In this document: positions 27,848-38,900 of the stretch, piece by piece
Position numbering within the stretch: the first letter of the stretch is position 1
Layout of the letters: each line of letters opens with the position of its first letter
Origin: Streptomyces bacillaris
GTDB taxonomy: Bacteria; Actinomycetota; Actinomycetes; Streptomycetales; Streptomycetaceae
Direction of reading: 5' to 3'
NCBI RefSeq assembly: GCF_003268675.1
Contig: NZ_CP029378.1
Location: 1 to 64,000, forward strand
DNA length: 64,000 bases
Translations under genes and position numbers: made by a program
Notes under the pieces: generated by a model
What the model was told of the DNA's origin: nothing
Database searches by the model: none
Seen by the model: only the letters and a program-made list of their open reading frames with translations

Positions 27848-28636
27848 TCAGGAGGTGGTGGTGGGGCGGGCAGGCGGGAGGTCGAAGAGCAGCTGGAGCG
27901 CGCCGGTCTCGGGGTGGGCGACGCGGTGTGCCCGTACGCCGAAGACCTCGGCCAGCAGTTCGGTGGTCAGGACGTCGTACGGGGCTCCGGAGGCGACGAT
28001 CCGGCCGCCGGCGATGACGTGGACGAGGTCGCAGTGCAGGGCCGCGAGGTTGAGGTCGTGCAGGGCGGTCAGGACGGTCAGGCCGCTGCCGCGGACCAGG
28101 GCGAGGATCTCCAGCTGGTGGGCGATGTCCAGGTGGTTGGTCGGCTCGTCCAGCACCAGGACGCGGGGCTCCTGGGCGAGAGCGCGGGCGATCAGGACGC
28201 GCTGCCTCTCGCCGCCGGAGAGGGTGAGGAAGCCGCGTTCGGCCAGGTGGGCCGCGCCGACCCCGGTCAGCGCCTCCTCGCAGCGGCGGCGGTCCTCGTC
28301 GGTCGTCCGGGCCATCGGGCCCTGGTGCGGCATCCGGCCCATCGCCACGATCTCGGCCACGGTGAAGTCGAACTCCGCGACCGCGTCCTGCGGCAGGGCG
28401 GCCAGCCGGCGGGCGCCCTCCCGGGTGGTCAGGGAGTGGAGGTCGTCGCCCCCGACGCGGACCACGCCGGAAGTGGGGCGCAGCGCCCGGTAGACGCAGC
28501 GCAGCAGGGTGGACTTGCCGCTGCCGTTGGGGCCGACCAGGCCGACGAGCTGCCCCTCCCCCGCGGTCAGCGTCACCTCGTCGACGAGCCGTGCACCGGC
28601 GGTCTCGACGGTCAGCGCGTCGATGTCGATCCGCAT
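27848..28636 (-). CDS. FecE-type ABC transporter ATPase
   Basis: 262 residues. Walker A GPNGSGKST, signature LSGGERQR, Walker B VLVLDEPTNHLD and the H-loop LTALHDLNLAA are present. ATG 28636 overlaps the permease stop by one base (TGATG). It energises the transporter formed with the neighbouring permease and lipoprotein. Confidence 0.95.
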   Translation of the reverse strand: MRIDIDALTVETAGARLVDEVTLTAGEGQLVGLVGPNGSGKSTLLRCVYRALRPTSGVVRVGGDDLHSLTTREGARRLAALPQDAVAEFDFTVAEIVAMGRMPHQGPMARTTDEDRRRCEEALTGVGAAHLAERGFLTLSGGERQRVLIARALAQEPRVLVLDEPTNHLDIAHQLEILALVRGSGLTVLTALHDLNLAALHCDLVHVIAGGRIVASGAPYDVLTTELLAEVFGVRAHRVAHPETGALQLLFDLPPARPTTTS

Positions 28637-29754
28637 CAGATGCCTCCGAAGGAGTAGGTACGGCGGCGCATCAGCAGGATGAAGCAGGGGACGCCGATGA
28701 CCGCGGTGAGGACGCCCACGGGAAGTTCGGCCGGGGCGAGTACCACGCGCGAGAGGATGTCCACCCAGATCAGCAGCACGGCTCCGGCGAGCGGTGCGAC
28801 GGCCAGGAGCCTGCGGTGGTCCGCGCCGACCAGCATCCGTACGGCGTGCGGGACCATCAGGCCGACGAAGCCGATCGCTCCGCTGACCGCGACGACGGCC
28901 CCCGTGACGGCCGCGGCGACGAGGAAGAGTTCCCTGCGGAGTCTGCCGGGGTCCACCCCCAGGGCGGCTGCGGTCTCGTCCCCCATGGCGAGGGCGTTGA
29001 GGCGCCGCGCCGACCAGGCGAGATACCCGAGACCGAGGAGGACCGCTCCGGCGGCGATCGGTACGGAGGCCCAGTTGGCGCCGCTGAGGCTGCCGAGGAG
29101 CCACATCATCGCGGAGCGGGCCGCCTCGCCGCGCTCGGCCGCGAAGACCATGAACGTGGTGACGGCCGAGAAGCCGTAGTACATCGCCGTCCCCGTCAGG
29201 ACGAGCCGCAGCGGGGTCAGTCCGCGTTCGGTGCGGGCGACCGCGTACACGAGCGTCATCGCGACCAGCGCGGAGACGAACGCCGCCGTGGACAGCGCCC
29301 AGATGCCCAGCGCCCCCAACGCCCCGAAGATGAGTACGGCGTTGGCACCGACCGCCGCCCCCGAGGAGATCCCGAGGACGAACGGGTCGGCGAGCGCGTT
29401 GCGGACCATGGCCTGGACGGCGACGCCGATGGCCGACAGACCGGCCCCGACGATCGCGGCCAGCACGGCGCGCGACAGCCGCAGCTCCCAGACGATGGTG
29501 TAGGCCGCCACCTCGTCGGGGCTGATCGCCCCGCCGGTCAGTCCGGCCCAGAGATGGCGCACCACCTCGGCCCAGGAGAGGCCGGAGGCCCCGAGTCCCG
29601 CTCCGCAGACGAGCGAGAGGGGGAGGGCGAGGCCCAGGCCAATGAGGAGGACCGGCAGCGGTACGCGCCGGGGCGGGGGCGGGGCGGCGTCCAGGCGCGC
29701 CGGGCCCGGGGGTGGGGAGGGCTGGGAGGGTATGTGGTCGACGGACGTGGCCAC
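28636..29754 (-). CDS. FecCD-type ABC transporter permease
   Basis: About 372 residues from GTG 29754; GTG 29847 would add 31 mostly arginine-rich residues and cannot be excluded. Family motifs are WELRLSRAVLAAIVGAGLSA, RNALADPFVLGISSGAAVGA, and GFVGLMVPHAVRMLVGADHR, with about nine to ten membrane segments. First gene of a permease-ATPase-binding protein operon. No iron box (DmdR/IdeR type) was seen upstream. Confidence 0.92.
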   Translation of the reverse strand: MATSVDHIPSQPSPPPGPARLDAAPPPPRRVPLPVLLIGLGLALPLSLVCGAGLGASGLSWAEVVRHLWAGLTGGAISPDEVAAYTIVWELRLSRAVLAAIVGAGLSAIGVAVQAMVRNALADPFVLGISSGAAVGANAVLIFGALGALGIWALSTAAFVSALVAMTLVYAVARTERGLTPLRLVLTGTAMYYGFSAVTTFMVFAAERGEAARSAMMWLLGSLSGANWASVPIAAGAVLLGLGYLAWSARRLNALAMGDETAAALGVDPGRLRRELFLVAAAVTGAVVAVSGAIGFVGLMVPHAVRMLVGADHRRLLAVAPLAGAVLLIWVDILSRVVLAPAELPVGVLTAVIGVPCFILLMRRRTYSFGGI

Positions 29755-30030
29755 AGGCCGGTCGCTTTCGCCTCGGGCCGTGCGCCTGCGCGGAAACGGA
29801 GCAGCTCCGGACGGAGGCCGCCCGCGCAGCGCCCTTTCGCAGTCCACGGCGAATTGTCAGGAGCCTTCTCCGCCACGGGTGATCGGGCTCGCGGAACCAG
29901 TGGCTCCGCCTACCGTTGCGGGTCAGCGCCGGACTTCGACCGGACTTCCCCCGTGGGGAAGTCGCAGCTTAGCGTGTGCGTCTTCAGGGCCCTGGGCGGC
30001 GGTGCGGATGCTTGCGATTCCAAGGCCGGT

Positions 30031-30060
30031 CTTGGGGCTTGGCTTGGGGCTTGGCTTGGG
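30031..30060. repeat. 12-bp tandem repeat, about 2.5 copies
   Basis: CTTGGGGCTTGG is repeated at 30031 and 30043, followed by CTTGGG. It lies between the divergent permease and S1-domain genes, about 65 bases ahead of the latter start. Confidence 0.7.
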
Positions 30061-30123
30061 CCGGTGTCCGGGTCGGCGCCAATCTCTGGGGTCCCGGGTG
30101 CGGCCGATCCCTACGATGGGCGC

Positions 30124-31578
30124 GTGCCGACCTACGTCTACCGCCTGTCCACGTACGACCCCGCCCACCACGACGAACACCGTTCCGCCACCGGCCCGGA
30201 GGGCACCGTCAGTGACTACGGGGAGGTCGAGTCGGCCTGTCTCAGGGCGGTCAAGGCCTTCGCCCGGGAGTCGGGCATCGATCAACTGGCCGTGCGCGAG
30301 CCGGAGGTGGCGGCGCTGCCCCGCTTCGGCCTCGATGACGAGCCCCCGGTGGACCGGTTCGGGCTGGCCGGGTTGTTCCCCTCCGACCAGGAAGACTCCG
30401 GGAAAGGGCTTCCGTACGGCTTTCACGACGGGGCCGTCGTAACGCTCGATGTCGGGCTGGAGTTGGTGCGGGCCATGCTGCGCGGCGCCGGCGTCCGGTG
30501 CCGGCTGGAGGTGGCGGACCGGTTCACGGTGCATGTGGGCCGGGACCGGCACGTCTACATCGGCAGTGAGCGACCCTGCGAGGGGGTGGTGGCACGGGCC
30601 CGGGCGCTCGGGCTTCTCCCGGAGCGCGTCGACTCGTCTCCGTACACCATGGAGACCGGAGGCGCCGAGGAGATCCAGCGCCCGGCCGACGACGCCTTCT
30701 GGTCCGGCCTGGGCCGGATGGTCTCGACGTGCCGGGCGGGGATCCTGGAGGAGATGTACGTCGAGGGCGCCTCGCGCCGACATCGCCTCACCTGGGACGG
30801 CGTCGAGGCGGTAAGGGACCGGATCGCACCCCGCGCACGGCTCGCCGTGTGGCCCGAGCCGGGGACGAGTGAGCCGGGGGCGAGTAAGCCAGGGGCGAAC
30901 GGGGCGGGGACGAGCGCGACGGAAGCGAACGGGACGGGAGACCTGCCCGTGACCACCGGCGGGCGCGTGCCGCTGCTCACCGCCGTCATGCCCGACGCCG
31001 ACGGGGTCGTACGGGCCCGCTGGCGGACCGAACCGACGCCGGGCGACCGTCGCTGGGCGTTCCTCAGGACGCTGCGCCGTGGACAGATCGTGAGCGGCAC
31101 CGTGACCCGTATCCCCGCCTTCGGCGTCACCTTCGTGGACATCGGCGGCTTCGAGGCGATGATCAACATCCCGGAGCTGTCGTGGCGGCACTTCGAGCAC
31201 CCTTCCGACATCGTCTCCGTCGGTGAGGAGGTCCGCGCGGAGATCCTGGACATCGAACTCCTCCCTGAGCGCGTGTCGCTCTCCCTCAAGGCCCTGCACG
31301 AGGATCCGATGCGGCGGTTGACCGAGTGGGTCGGGTCGACGGTCGTCGGGTCCGTCACCAAAGTGGTGCCCTTCGGGGTGTTCGTCCGCGTCGCGGAGAC
31401 GGAGGGCGGGCTGGAGGGGCTGGTGCACATCTCCGAGCTGGCGGACGGGCACCTGGAGGGGCAGGACATAGCCGTACGGGTCGGTGACGTGCTGTCGGTC
31501 CGGGTCCTGGACGTCGACCCGGCCCGCCGCCGGATCGCCCTCTCGCACCGGCAGGCCGTCGCCGTCCCCGGGGACTGA
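30124..31578 (+). CDS. S1 RNA-binding domain protein
   Basis: 484 residues. Two S1 (OB-fold) repeats occupy about 320-395 (RGQIVSGTVTRIPAFGVTFV) and 400-475 (VGSVTKVVPFGVFVRVAETE, then GLVHISELADGHLEG). The N-terminal 300 residues form an uncharacterised actinobacterial domain (PTYVYRLSTYDPAHHDEHRS) and a repetitive linker (PGTSEPGASKPGANGAGTS). It probably binds RNA or the ribosome. GTG 30124 begins this conserved opening. TACGAT at 30112-30117 sits only 6 bases upstream and no ribosome binding site is seen, so the transcript may be leaderless. Confidence 0.85.
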   Translation: MPTYVYRLSTYDPAHHDEHRSATGPEGTVSDYGEVESACLRAVKAFARESGIDQLAVREPEVAALPRFGLDDEPPVDRFGLAGLFPSDQEDSGKGLPYGFHDGAVVTLDVGLELVRAMLRGAGVRCRLEVADRFTVHVGRDRHVYIGSERPCEGVVARARALGLLPERVDSSPYTMETGGAEEIQRPADDAFWSGLGRMVSTCRAGILEEMYVEGASRRHRLTWDGVEAVRDRIAPRARLAVWPEPGTSEPGASKPGANGAGTSATEANGTGDLPVTTGGRVPLLTAVMPDADGVVRARWRTEPTPGDRRWAFLRTLRRGQIVSGTVTRIPAFGVTFVDIGGFEAMINIPELSWRHFEHPSDIVSVGEEVRAEILDIELLPERVSLSLKALHEDPMRRLTEWVGSTVVGSVTKVVPFGVFVRVAETEGGLEGLVHISELADGHLEGQDIAVRVGDVLSVRVLDVDPARRRIALSHRQAVAVPGD

Positions 31579-31639
31579 CTGCACGCGAGAAGCAGGGCAC
31601 GCCGGGGGGAACGCGGTCATGTTCGTGAGCCGGTGTCAT

Positions 31640-31653
31640 GAGTACGCGTACTC
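31640..31653. promoter_or_regulatory. Perfect 14-bp palindrome upstream of a secreted protein gene
   Basis: GAGTACGCGTACTC is fully symmetric, with CA and TG flanks that also pair after one mismatch. It lies 64 bases before the start of the gene at 31717, a fitting position for a dimeric regulator. The regulator is unknown. Confidence 0.5.
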
Positions 31654-31716
31654 GTGCGCAACAGCCCTCCTCGGCGCCATGCTGTGGTCTCTCGACCCAG
31701 TAGCTGAGGAGTAGGC

Positions 31717-32136
31717 GTGACGGGTGTTCGGAAGACCGCGACAGTGGCACTGCTGGCGATGCTGGGCGTCGCGGGGGCGGGCCTCGCCCCCGCCGCCGCG
31801 GCGACGCCCGGGGAACTTCTTCCTCACCCCGGGCCGGACGGTCTGGTGTGGGTGCCTGAGTGGACGGGCGACGGCGGTGTGGTGTCGGGCGGAGCCTCGG
31901 ACCGGCTGCCCACCGTGCTCACGGTGGCCTGCGAGGGCGGCGGCGATGTGCGGGTGACGATGGATTCGCAGGGCACTCAGGTGGCCGCGTTCACAGTGGA
32001 CTGCCCCGCGGGCAGCGCGGGGGTGGGCTCCGTGTCCATGGACCCGGGGGTGGTGCGGTGGGGTTCGTTCACCGTGGGAGTCGACGCCTCGCACGACGCC
32101 GTACGGTGGTCGCTGGCCGTCACCCAGCCCGAGTAG
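31717..32136 (+). CDS. Small secreted protein of unknown function
   Basis: 139 residues. Residues 1-29 are a Sec signal peptide (TVALLAMLGVAGAGLAPAAA). The mature part has two cysteines (TVACEGGGDVRVTMDSQ and FTVDCPAGSAG) likely joined by a disulfide, and a beta-rich pattern ending SLAVTQPE. GAGGAG precedes GTG 31717. It superficially recalls exported inhibitor-like proteins but lacks the cysteine pattern of subtilisin inhibitors. Confidence 0.7.
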   Translation: MTGVRKTATVALLAMLGVAGAGLAPAAAATPGELLPHPGPDGLVWVPEWTGDGGVVSGGASDRLPTVLTVACEGGGDVRVTMDSQGTQVAAFTVDCPAGSAGVGSVSMDPGVVRWGSFTVGVDASHDAVRWSLAVTQPE

Positions 32137-32212
32137 CCGGGGCGGAGCCGGGCGAGGGCTCGCACCGGGACCGCTGCCCCTCCCGCCCGGTGGGGTACGA
32201 CAGGATGAGGCC

Positions 32213-32545
32213 ATGAGCGTAGTCAAGATCAATGTGCTGACCGTCCCCCAGGAACAGCGCGAGACGTTGGAGAAGCGCTTCGCGTCCCGGGCCCACGCCG
32301 TCGAGAACTCCGACGGGTTCGAGTGGTTCGAGCTTCTCCGGCCCGTCGAGGGCACGGACAACTACCTCGTCTACACGCGCTGGCGTGACGAGGCATCCTT
32401 CCAGGCCTGGATGGAGGGTCCGATGAAGGCGGCCCACCAGGGCGGCGGCGCCGGTGACGGCGGCGAGCGCCCGAAGCCGGCGGCCAGCGGGTCCACCGTG
32501 TGGTCCTTCGAAGTCGTGCAGCAGGCCGGGCCGGTCGGCTCGTAG
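32213..32545 (+). CDS. ABM-fold monooxygenase, heme-degrading-type
   Basis: 110 residues with the dimeric alpha-beta barrel pattern VKINVLTVPQEQRETLEKRF, SDGFEWFELLRPVEGTDNYL and WRDEASFQAWMEGP. Length and motifs fit the IsdG/MhuD-like antibiotic biosynthesis monooxygenase family, where such proteins open heme or oxidise aromatic rings. Nearness to a FecBCD-type transporter makes iron release possible, and nearness to the megasynthase makes a tailoring role possible; the sequence does not settle this. Confidence 0.8.
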   Translation: MSVVKINVLTVPQEQRETLEKRFASRAHAVENSDGFEWFELLRPVEGTDNYLVYTRWRDEASFQAWMEGPMKAAHQGGGAGDGGERPKPAASGSTVWSFEVVQQAGPVGS

Positions 32546-32932
32546 CACAACGCCGTCGGTGACCCGCTCCCACCAGGCGGGCCGCCGGCGGCCCCACGGT
32601 CGGCGGACCGGTCACTGATCCGGCGTTGGGGCACGCTCTACAGCCTCCTCTGCGCCCTCGCCCCGCTTGTCTTCCTCGCCTCGCCTGTCTTCCCCTGCGC
32701 CTCTCCCACCTCTCCTGCCTCTGCGGAGAGCCGGAGCCGCGTATTCCTGTCGCCCTCGCCGTGCCGGGGTCAGCCTCGGGGCGCACGCGGTCTCCTCCCG
32801 CCGGTTGATCCTCTGCCGCCGGGGCGTTTTTAAGATCATCAACGGGGACCGGCGACCGGCCGGAGCAACGATCAGTGCGTGCGTATCCGCGCGTGTGGAG
32901 AACGGACCGACGGACCGGTGGACGACACCAAC
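32546..32932. other. Intergenic region with long pyrimidine-rich tract
   Basis: From about 32640 to 32728 the plus strand is almost all C and T, with short repeats of CTCGCC, CTTCC and CTCTCC. Downstream, GGGGCGTTTTTAAGATCATC gives an unusually AT-rich patch near 32821-32840 that may contain the megasynthase promoter. No gene is seen. Confidence 0.45.
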
Positions 32933-35900
32933 ATGACACTGCTGGATGTACTGCTGGGCGCGGTTCGGGAGGCTCCCGGGCAGGTCGTCGTCCATGTCCG
33001 AGGCGACAGCAACGGCAACGGCAACGAACTGACCGTCACCCTCCGCGAACTCCTGGACGACGCGCTGCGCGTGGCCGGGGGGCTGCGGGAGGCCGGCATC
33101 GCGCCGGGGACCTGTGTGCCCCTGCTTGCCGATCGCAGCGAGGACTTCCAGCCGATGTTCTGGGGCGCACTCGCCGCCGGGCTCGTCCCCGTACCGCTGG
33201 CCCCCGACGCCCGGCGCGCTCTGCCGATCTGGGAGCACCTGGGCCGGCCGCCCGTCGTCGTGGATGCGGCGAGCGCGTCGGTGGTGGCGGAACTCCCCGG
33301 TGACGTACGGGCTCTGGACCTCGATGCGCTGCGCCGGGGGCGGGTGCTGCGGGAGCCCGCCGTCGCCGGGCCGGACGAGGTCGCGTTCCTGCAGTTCTCC
33401 TCGGGGAGCACCGGTGCGCCCAAGGGGGTGGAGGTGACCCACCGTGCGGTGCTGGCCAATCTGGAGCAGATATGCGCGGCCTCGGGGCTCGGTTCCGGTG
33501 ATGTCGTGGTCAGCTGGATGCCGTACTTCCATGACATGGGCCTCATCGGTACCCACCTGGCGCCGCTCGCCGCCCGCGCCAAGCAGGTGAAGATCGGGCC
33601 GCTGACGTTCGCCAAGCGGCCCCGGGTGTGGTTCGAGGTGGCGGACCGGCACCGGGCCACCGTGCTGTCCGCCGCCAACTTCGCTCTCGCGCTGGCCGTA
33701 CGGCGGGTTCCCGAGGAGGTCGTCGCGCGGCTGGATCTGTCGAGCGTGCGGCTGATGCTGGTGGGGGCGGAGCCGATCGCCCCTGCGGTGTGGCGGGAGT
33801 TCGCCCGCCGGATGCGCCCGGCGGGCCTCGATCCGGCGGCGGCCCAGCCGGTTTACGGGCTCGCGGAGGCGACGCTGGCCGTGACCTTCCCGCCGCCGGG
33901 CGAGGTCGCCGAGCCGCTGGTCCTGGACCGGGCGGCGCTGGGCCGGGGCGTGGCCGTCGACGCCGTGGCGGGCCCGGGGGCCCTCGAGCTGATGGACGTG
34001 GGGCTTCCGGCGGCGGGGTGCGCCGTGCGGATCGTCGACGACGGGGGCGCGGAGCTGGGCGACCGGCGGGTCGGGCACATCCTGGTGCGCGGCCCTCAGC
34101 TGGCCCGTGGCTACCACGGCCTTCCGGGTGCGAGCGCGGAGGTGTTCTCCGACGGGTGGCTGCGCACCGGCGACCTCGGGTTCCTGCGGGAGGGGCGGCT
34201 GTGTGTGACGGGGCGCCACAAGGATGTGCTCTTCCTCAACGGCCGTACCTTCCACGCCCCTGACCTGGAGGCGGTCGCTGCGGCCACGCCCGGGCTGCCT
34301 CCGGGTGCCCCTGCGGTGGTCGGCTCGACCGACCCCGTGACGGGCGGCGAGCGCGTGGTCGTCGTCGTTCCCTGGGCCCGGCCGCCGCGCGAGGCGGCGG
34401 AGGTGCTCGAACGGGTCGCGGCCCGGGTGCGCGAGGCGCTCCTCCACGACGATGTGCGTGTGCTGGCCCTGGCTCCGGGGGCCTTTCCCCGTACGACGAG
34501 CGGGAAACTGCAGCGGCAGCGGCTGCGGGAGCGGTTCGAGGCGGGTCAGCTGGGAGCGGGTCCGGTCGGTCGGCCTTCCGGTGGTACGGAGGCCTTGCCT
34601 CCCGTACGGGCCGAGGCGCCCCGGTCGCGTGGCGAGGCCGAACAGGTCGTACGGGAGGTGTGGGCGCGGGTGCTGGGGCGGGCCGCGGGGACGATCGGGC
34701 TCCACGAGCCGTTCGGGAGCCTCGGGGGCACGTCGCTCAAGGCCATGGAGGTGCTCGTGGCTCTGGAGGACGCGTTCGGGCTGACCCTGCCGCCTGCGGT
34801 GATCCGTGACCACGGCACCGTCGCCGCGCTCGCCGGGCACCTTCTGGCGACCCTGCCGGTTCGGGATGCTGAGCGGGTGCGGGCCGCTTCCGCGTCCGCG
34901 TCGGGGGGCCGCGATGCCGGGGCGGCTTCCGCGGCCGGAGCCGACTCCGCGTCTGCCCCCGCCCTCGCCTTCGCCTCCGGGAGCCGGCAGGCCGGGGCAG
35001 CCTCCGCATCTGCCTCCGCAGCCGTCATCGGGATGGCCTGCCGGTTTCCCGGGGCGGATACGCCCGATGCCTTCTGGGACCTGCTCGTCGAGGGGCGCGA
35101 CGCCGTCACCCCCGTGCCGGAAGGGCGTTGGGATGGCTCCGGGGACCGGGCGTCGGCAGGGCACCGGGCCCGCTGGGGTGCTCTGCTCGACGACCCCGCC
35201 GCATTCGACGCGGGCTACTTCGGTATCGGTGAGGACGAGGCCCGCGCGCTCGATCCGCAGGCGCGGATCTTCCTCGAACTCGCCCATGAGGCCCTCGAAC
35301 GTGCCGGATACGCGGGGCCCCGTCGGCGTGGCCACCGGGTCGGGGTCTTCGCGGCCGTCGGGGAGAGCGGCTACCGCGAGGTGCTGGACCGCGCCTCCGC
35401 CGACGGGTCGCCGCTGCCCGCCGCGCTCACCGGGAATCTGCCGAGCCTCATCGCCGCCCGGGTCTCGCAGTGCCTCGATCTCGACGGGCCCGCGCTCGGC
35501 GTCGACACGGCCTGCTCGTCGGGGCTGGTCGCCCTCCATCTGGCGCGGCGCAGTCTGTTGGAGGGTGAGTGCGATCTCGCCGTGGTCGGCGGGGTCAACC
35601 TGCATCTGACGCCGACCGGTCACCGTCTGCTGGAGGACGCCCAGGCCCTCTCCCCCACCGGGCGCAGCCGCGCCTTCAGCGGAGACGCCGACGGGTTCGT
35701 GCCGGGTGAAGGGGGTGCGGCGATCGTCCTGACGCGGCTGGATGCCGCGCGGGCCGGGGGTGATCGTGTGCTCGCGGTCGTCCGGGGCACGGCCGTCAAC
35801 AACGACGGCCGCTCGATGAGCCTCATGGCGCCCAACCCGCTGCGGCAGCGCGAGGTCATCGGCCGGGCGTACGAGGCGGCCGGGGTCGCTCCCGCCTCGG

Positions 35901-38900
35901 TCACCTATGTGGAGGCCCATGGGACGGGTACGGCCGTGGGTGATCCGATCGAGCTGCGGTCGCTCGCCCACGCGTTTCCCGTACGGCCGGACGGGGAGCC
36001 CCGGCTGCTCGGTTCGGTCAAGACGAACATCGGGCATCTCCTCAACGCGGCCGCCCTGCCGTCCCTGGTGAAGGTCGTGCTGGCCCTCGGCCACCGCAGG
36101 CTTCCCCCGTCGCTGCACCACGCCTCCCCCGCGCCGGGGCTCGCGTCCGCCGGGTTCTCTGTGGTGACCGAGGCCCGGGAGTGGACCTCGGCCGGGCCGC
36201 TCGTGGCGGGCATCAACGCCTTCGGGTTCGGCGGCACCAACGCCCATGCCGTACTGGAGGAGGCGCCGCGCCACGTGACGGACGTGGTGGACGTGGTGGA
36301 CGTGGACGCCCCGTACTCCGATCTCCCGTACGAGAGCGAATCGGGCGGGATCGCTCGTCTGCTGACCCTGTCCGCCCGCAGCGCGGACGGGCTGCGGGCG
36401 GCGGCGGACCGGCTGGCCGCTCATCTGGACGGGCATCCGGAGCTGCACGAGGGGGATGTGTGCCTGACCGCGAGTACCTCGCGGGACGACGGCCCTCACC
36501 GGCTCGCCGTCGTCGCGGAAGGTGATCTCGCAGCCCGGCTTGCGACTGCCGCCCCGCACGGAGGGGTTGTCGCCCGTTCGCGGCCCCGGGTCGTCTTCCT
36601 GTTTCCCGGGCAGGGGGCGCAGTTCCCGGGCCGGGACCGGGCTCTGTACCGTACGGCTCCGCTGTTCCGCGACACCCTCGACGAGGCGTCCGCCCTCCTC
36701 GGGCCGGTACGGGGGCGGGCCCTGGTGGAGTGGGCCCTCGCCCCGGAGGCCGACCCTGCCGACCAGGCCCTCACCGAGGTGGCGCAGCCGTTGCTCGTCG
36801 CCTCCGGGATCGCGCTCGCCCGCCAGCTGCGCGAGTGGGGTGTGGAGCCCGACGCGGTGGCCGGGCACAGTGTCGGGGAGATCGCCGCAGCCTGTGTGGG
36901 CGGGGTGCTGACTCTGCGGGACGCCGTGCGGTTCGCCGCCGAACGCGGCCGTCTCATGGGGGCGTTCACCGAGGCCGGGGCCATGATCGCCGTACGCGGG
37001 GGCGAGGAGGCCGTCGCGGCGTTGGTGGCGGAGGCTTCCGGTGCGGAGGGCGGTGCCGGAGGCGGCGGGGACCTCGCCGTCGCGGCGTACAACGGTCCGG
37101 GGCTTCAGGTCCTCTCCGGTTCCGTCTCCGCCGTCGAGCGCGCCGCCCGTCACCTGGACGGCCAGGGCATTCCCGTACGTCGTCTGCGGGTGTCCCGGGC
37201 CTTCCACTCGCCGCTCATGCTCCCGGTGGCGGAGCGGCTCGCCGACGCGGCGCGTGCGCTCACCGTGCAGGAGCCGTCCGTCCCGCTGATGAGCACCGTC
37301 ACCGCCGAGTGGCAGCCTGTTCTCGGCCCGGAGTACCTGCGCGACCATGCCCTGCGGCCGGTCCTGTTCGGGGCCGCCGTGGAGCGCCTGGCCCGGGAGG
37401 GGTACGACACGTTCGTCGAGGTCGGGCACGGAGCGACCCTGTCCGGCGCGGCCCGCGCGGCGGCGGGGACGGTCGAGGGCGCGATGCGCGGTGATGTGCT
37501 GGTGCTTCCGGCTCTGCCCGGCGGTTCCGACGACCGTACGGCGGGTGGTGGCGGGCGGCGCGCGCTGCTGGAGACCGTCGGGCGGCTCTGGTCGCGGGGG
37601 GTGCCGCTGGACCGTACCGCGCTCGACGCGGGTCACCGGCGGGTTCCGCTGCCCACCTATCCCTTCCGGCGCGACCGGTACTGGGCCGATCCGCCGGTGA
37701 GTCCCCTGCTGCACCGGGTGAGGTGGGAGGACACCGCGCTGCCCGACGCCTCGGCTGCCTGCGTACGGTCCGTGCTGCTGACCGGGCCCGACGCCACGGC
37801 CGTCGATCTGCTGGGGCGCCAACTGGCCGCCGAGGGAGTTCAGTTGCACACGGGGGGCGAGGAGCCGCCGGACACCGTGGTCCTGGTGGCCGGGTCCGCA
37901 CCGGGCCAGGAGGAGGGCGCCGGTGCGGTCGGCCGGGCGCAGGAGGCCGCGCTGGCCGCCTTCGATGTGGCGCTCAGCAGGCTCGACGCGACGCGGGCGC
38001 GCCGGATGGTGGTGCTGACGGAGGACGTCCACACCACGGGGGTCGCTGCCGAGCGGCCGCGGCCCGCCCATGCGGTGCTGGGCGGGGCGCTGCTGGCCCT
38101 GCCGGTGGAGACGCCGGGCCGTTCGGCCGTCGGGGTCGACCTCTGCTCACTGGACACCCCTGCTCAGCGGCTGGCGGCCGTGCTGGCCGAACTGCGCGCG
38201 GAAGGCGACGGCGCTCCGGGCGAGGCCACCACGGTCGCCTGGCGGGCGGGGCGCAGGCTCACCCGCCGCATCGCACCCCTGGCGGCCCAGGTGGCGGCCG
38301 TGTCCCCGTTGCCGTCCGACGGCACCTTCCTCATCACCGGGGGCGGCGGCGGAATCGGCGGCGCGCTCGCCCGCGAGCTGGCCGGAAAAGGCCGACCCAC
38401 CCTCGTGCTCGCCGGGCGCTCACCGCAGCCGCCCGCCGGGCTCGTCGAAGAGTTGCAGGCACTGGGCGCCACCGTCCACTACCGCGTGGCCGATGTCTCG
38501 GTCGAGCGGGACGTCGACGCGCTCATCGGTCAACTGCCCCATCTGGACGGCCTCTTCCATGCGGCGGGCGTGGTGCGCCCCGGCACGCTGCGGAACCGGC
38601 GCACCGAGGAGACCGCCGCCGCCCTGGCCGCGAAGACGCGGGGGCCGTGCTGCTCTCGGCGGCTCTGCGACGGCACGGGCTCGATCCGGCGGTCTGTGTC
38701 GCGTTCTCGTCCGTCTCCGCGCTGCTGCCCGGTCTGGCGGGTGGCCTGAGCGAGTACGCCGGTGCCAACGCCTTCCTCGACGCGTTCGCCGCCTCGGAGC
38801 GGCGGGCGGGCAGGCCCTGGCAGTCCGTGAACCTCGCCGCGATCGCCGGGACGGGGATGGCCACGGGCCTGGGTACGGGCCTGGGCGCCGGTTCCGGGCC

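Noticed and set aside
26811..29754. Iron-box (DmdR/IdeR) control of the FecBCD-type operon
   Set aside because: No TTAGGTTAGGCTCACCTAA-like site is visible upstream, so iron regulation is not claimed.
31717..32136. Subtilisin-inhibitor (SSI) identity for the small secreted protein
   Set aside because: Only two cysteines are present and the SSI reactive-site and disulfide pattern is absent.
32612..38071. Very long reading frame (1,819 codons) antisense to the megasynthase
   Set aside because: It mirrors the real gene in high-GC DNA and consists of arginine-, proline- and glycine-rich sequence without domains, while the plus strand has every catalytic motif.
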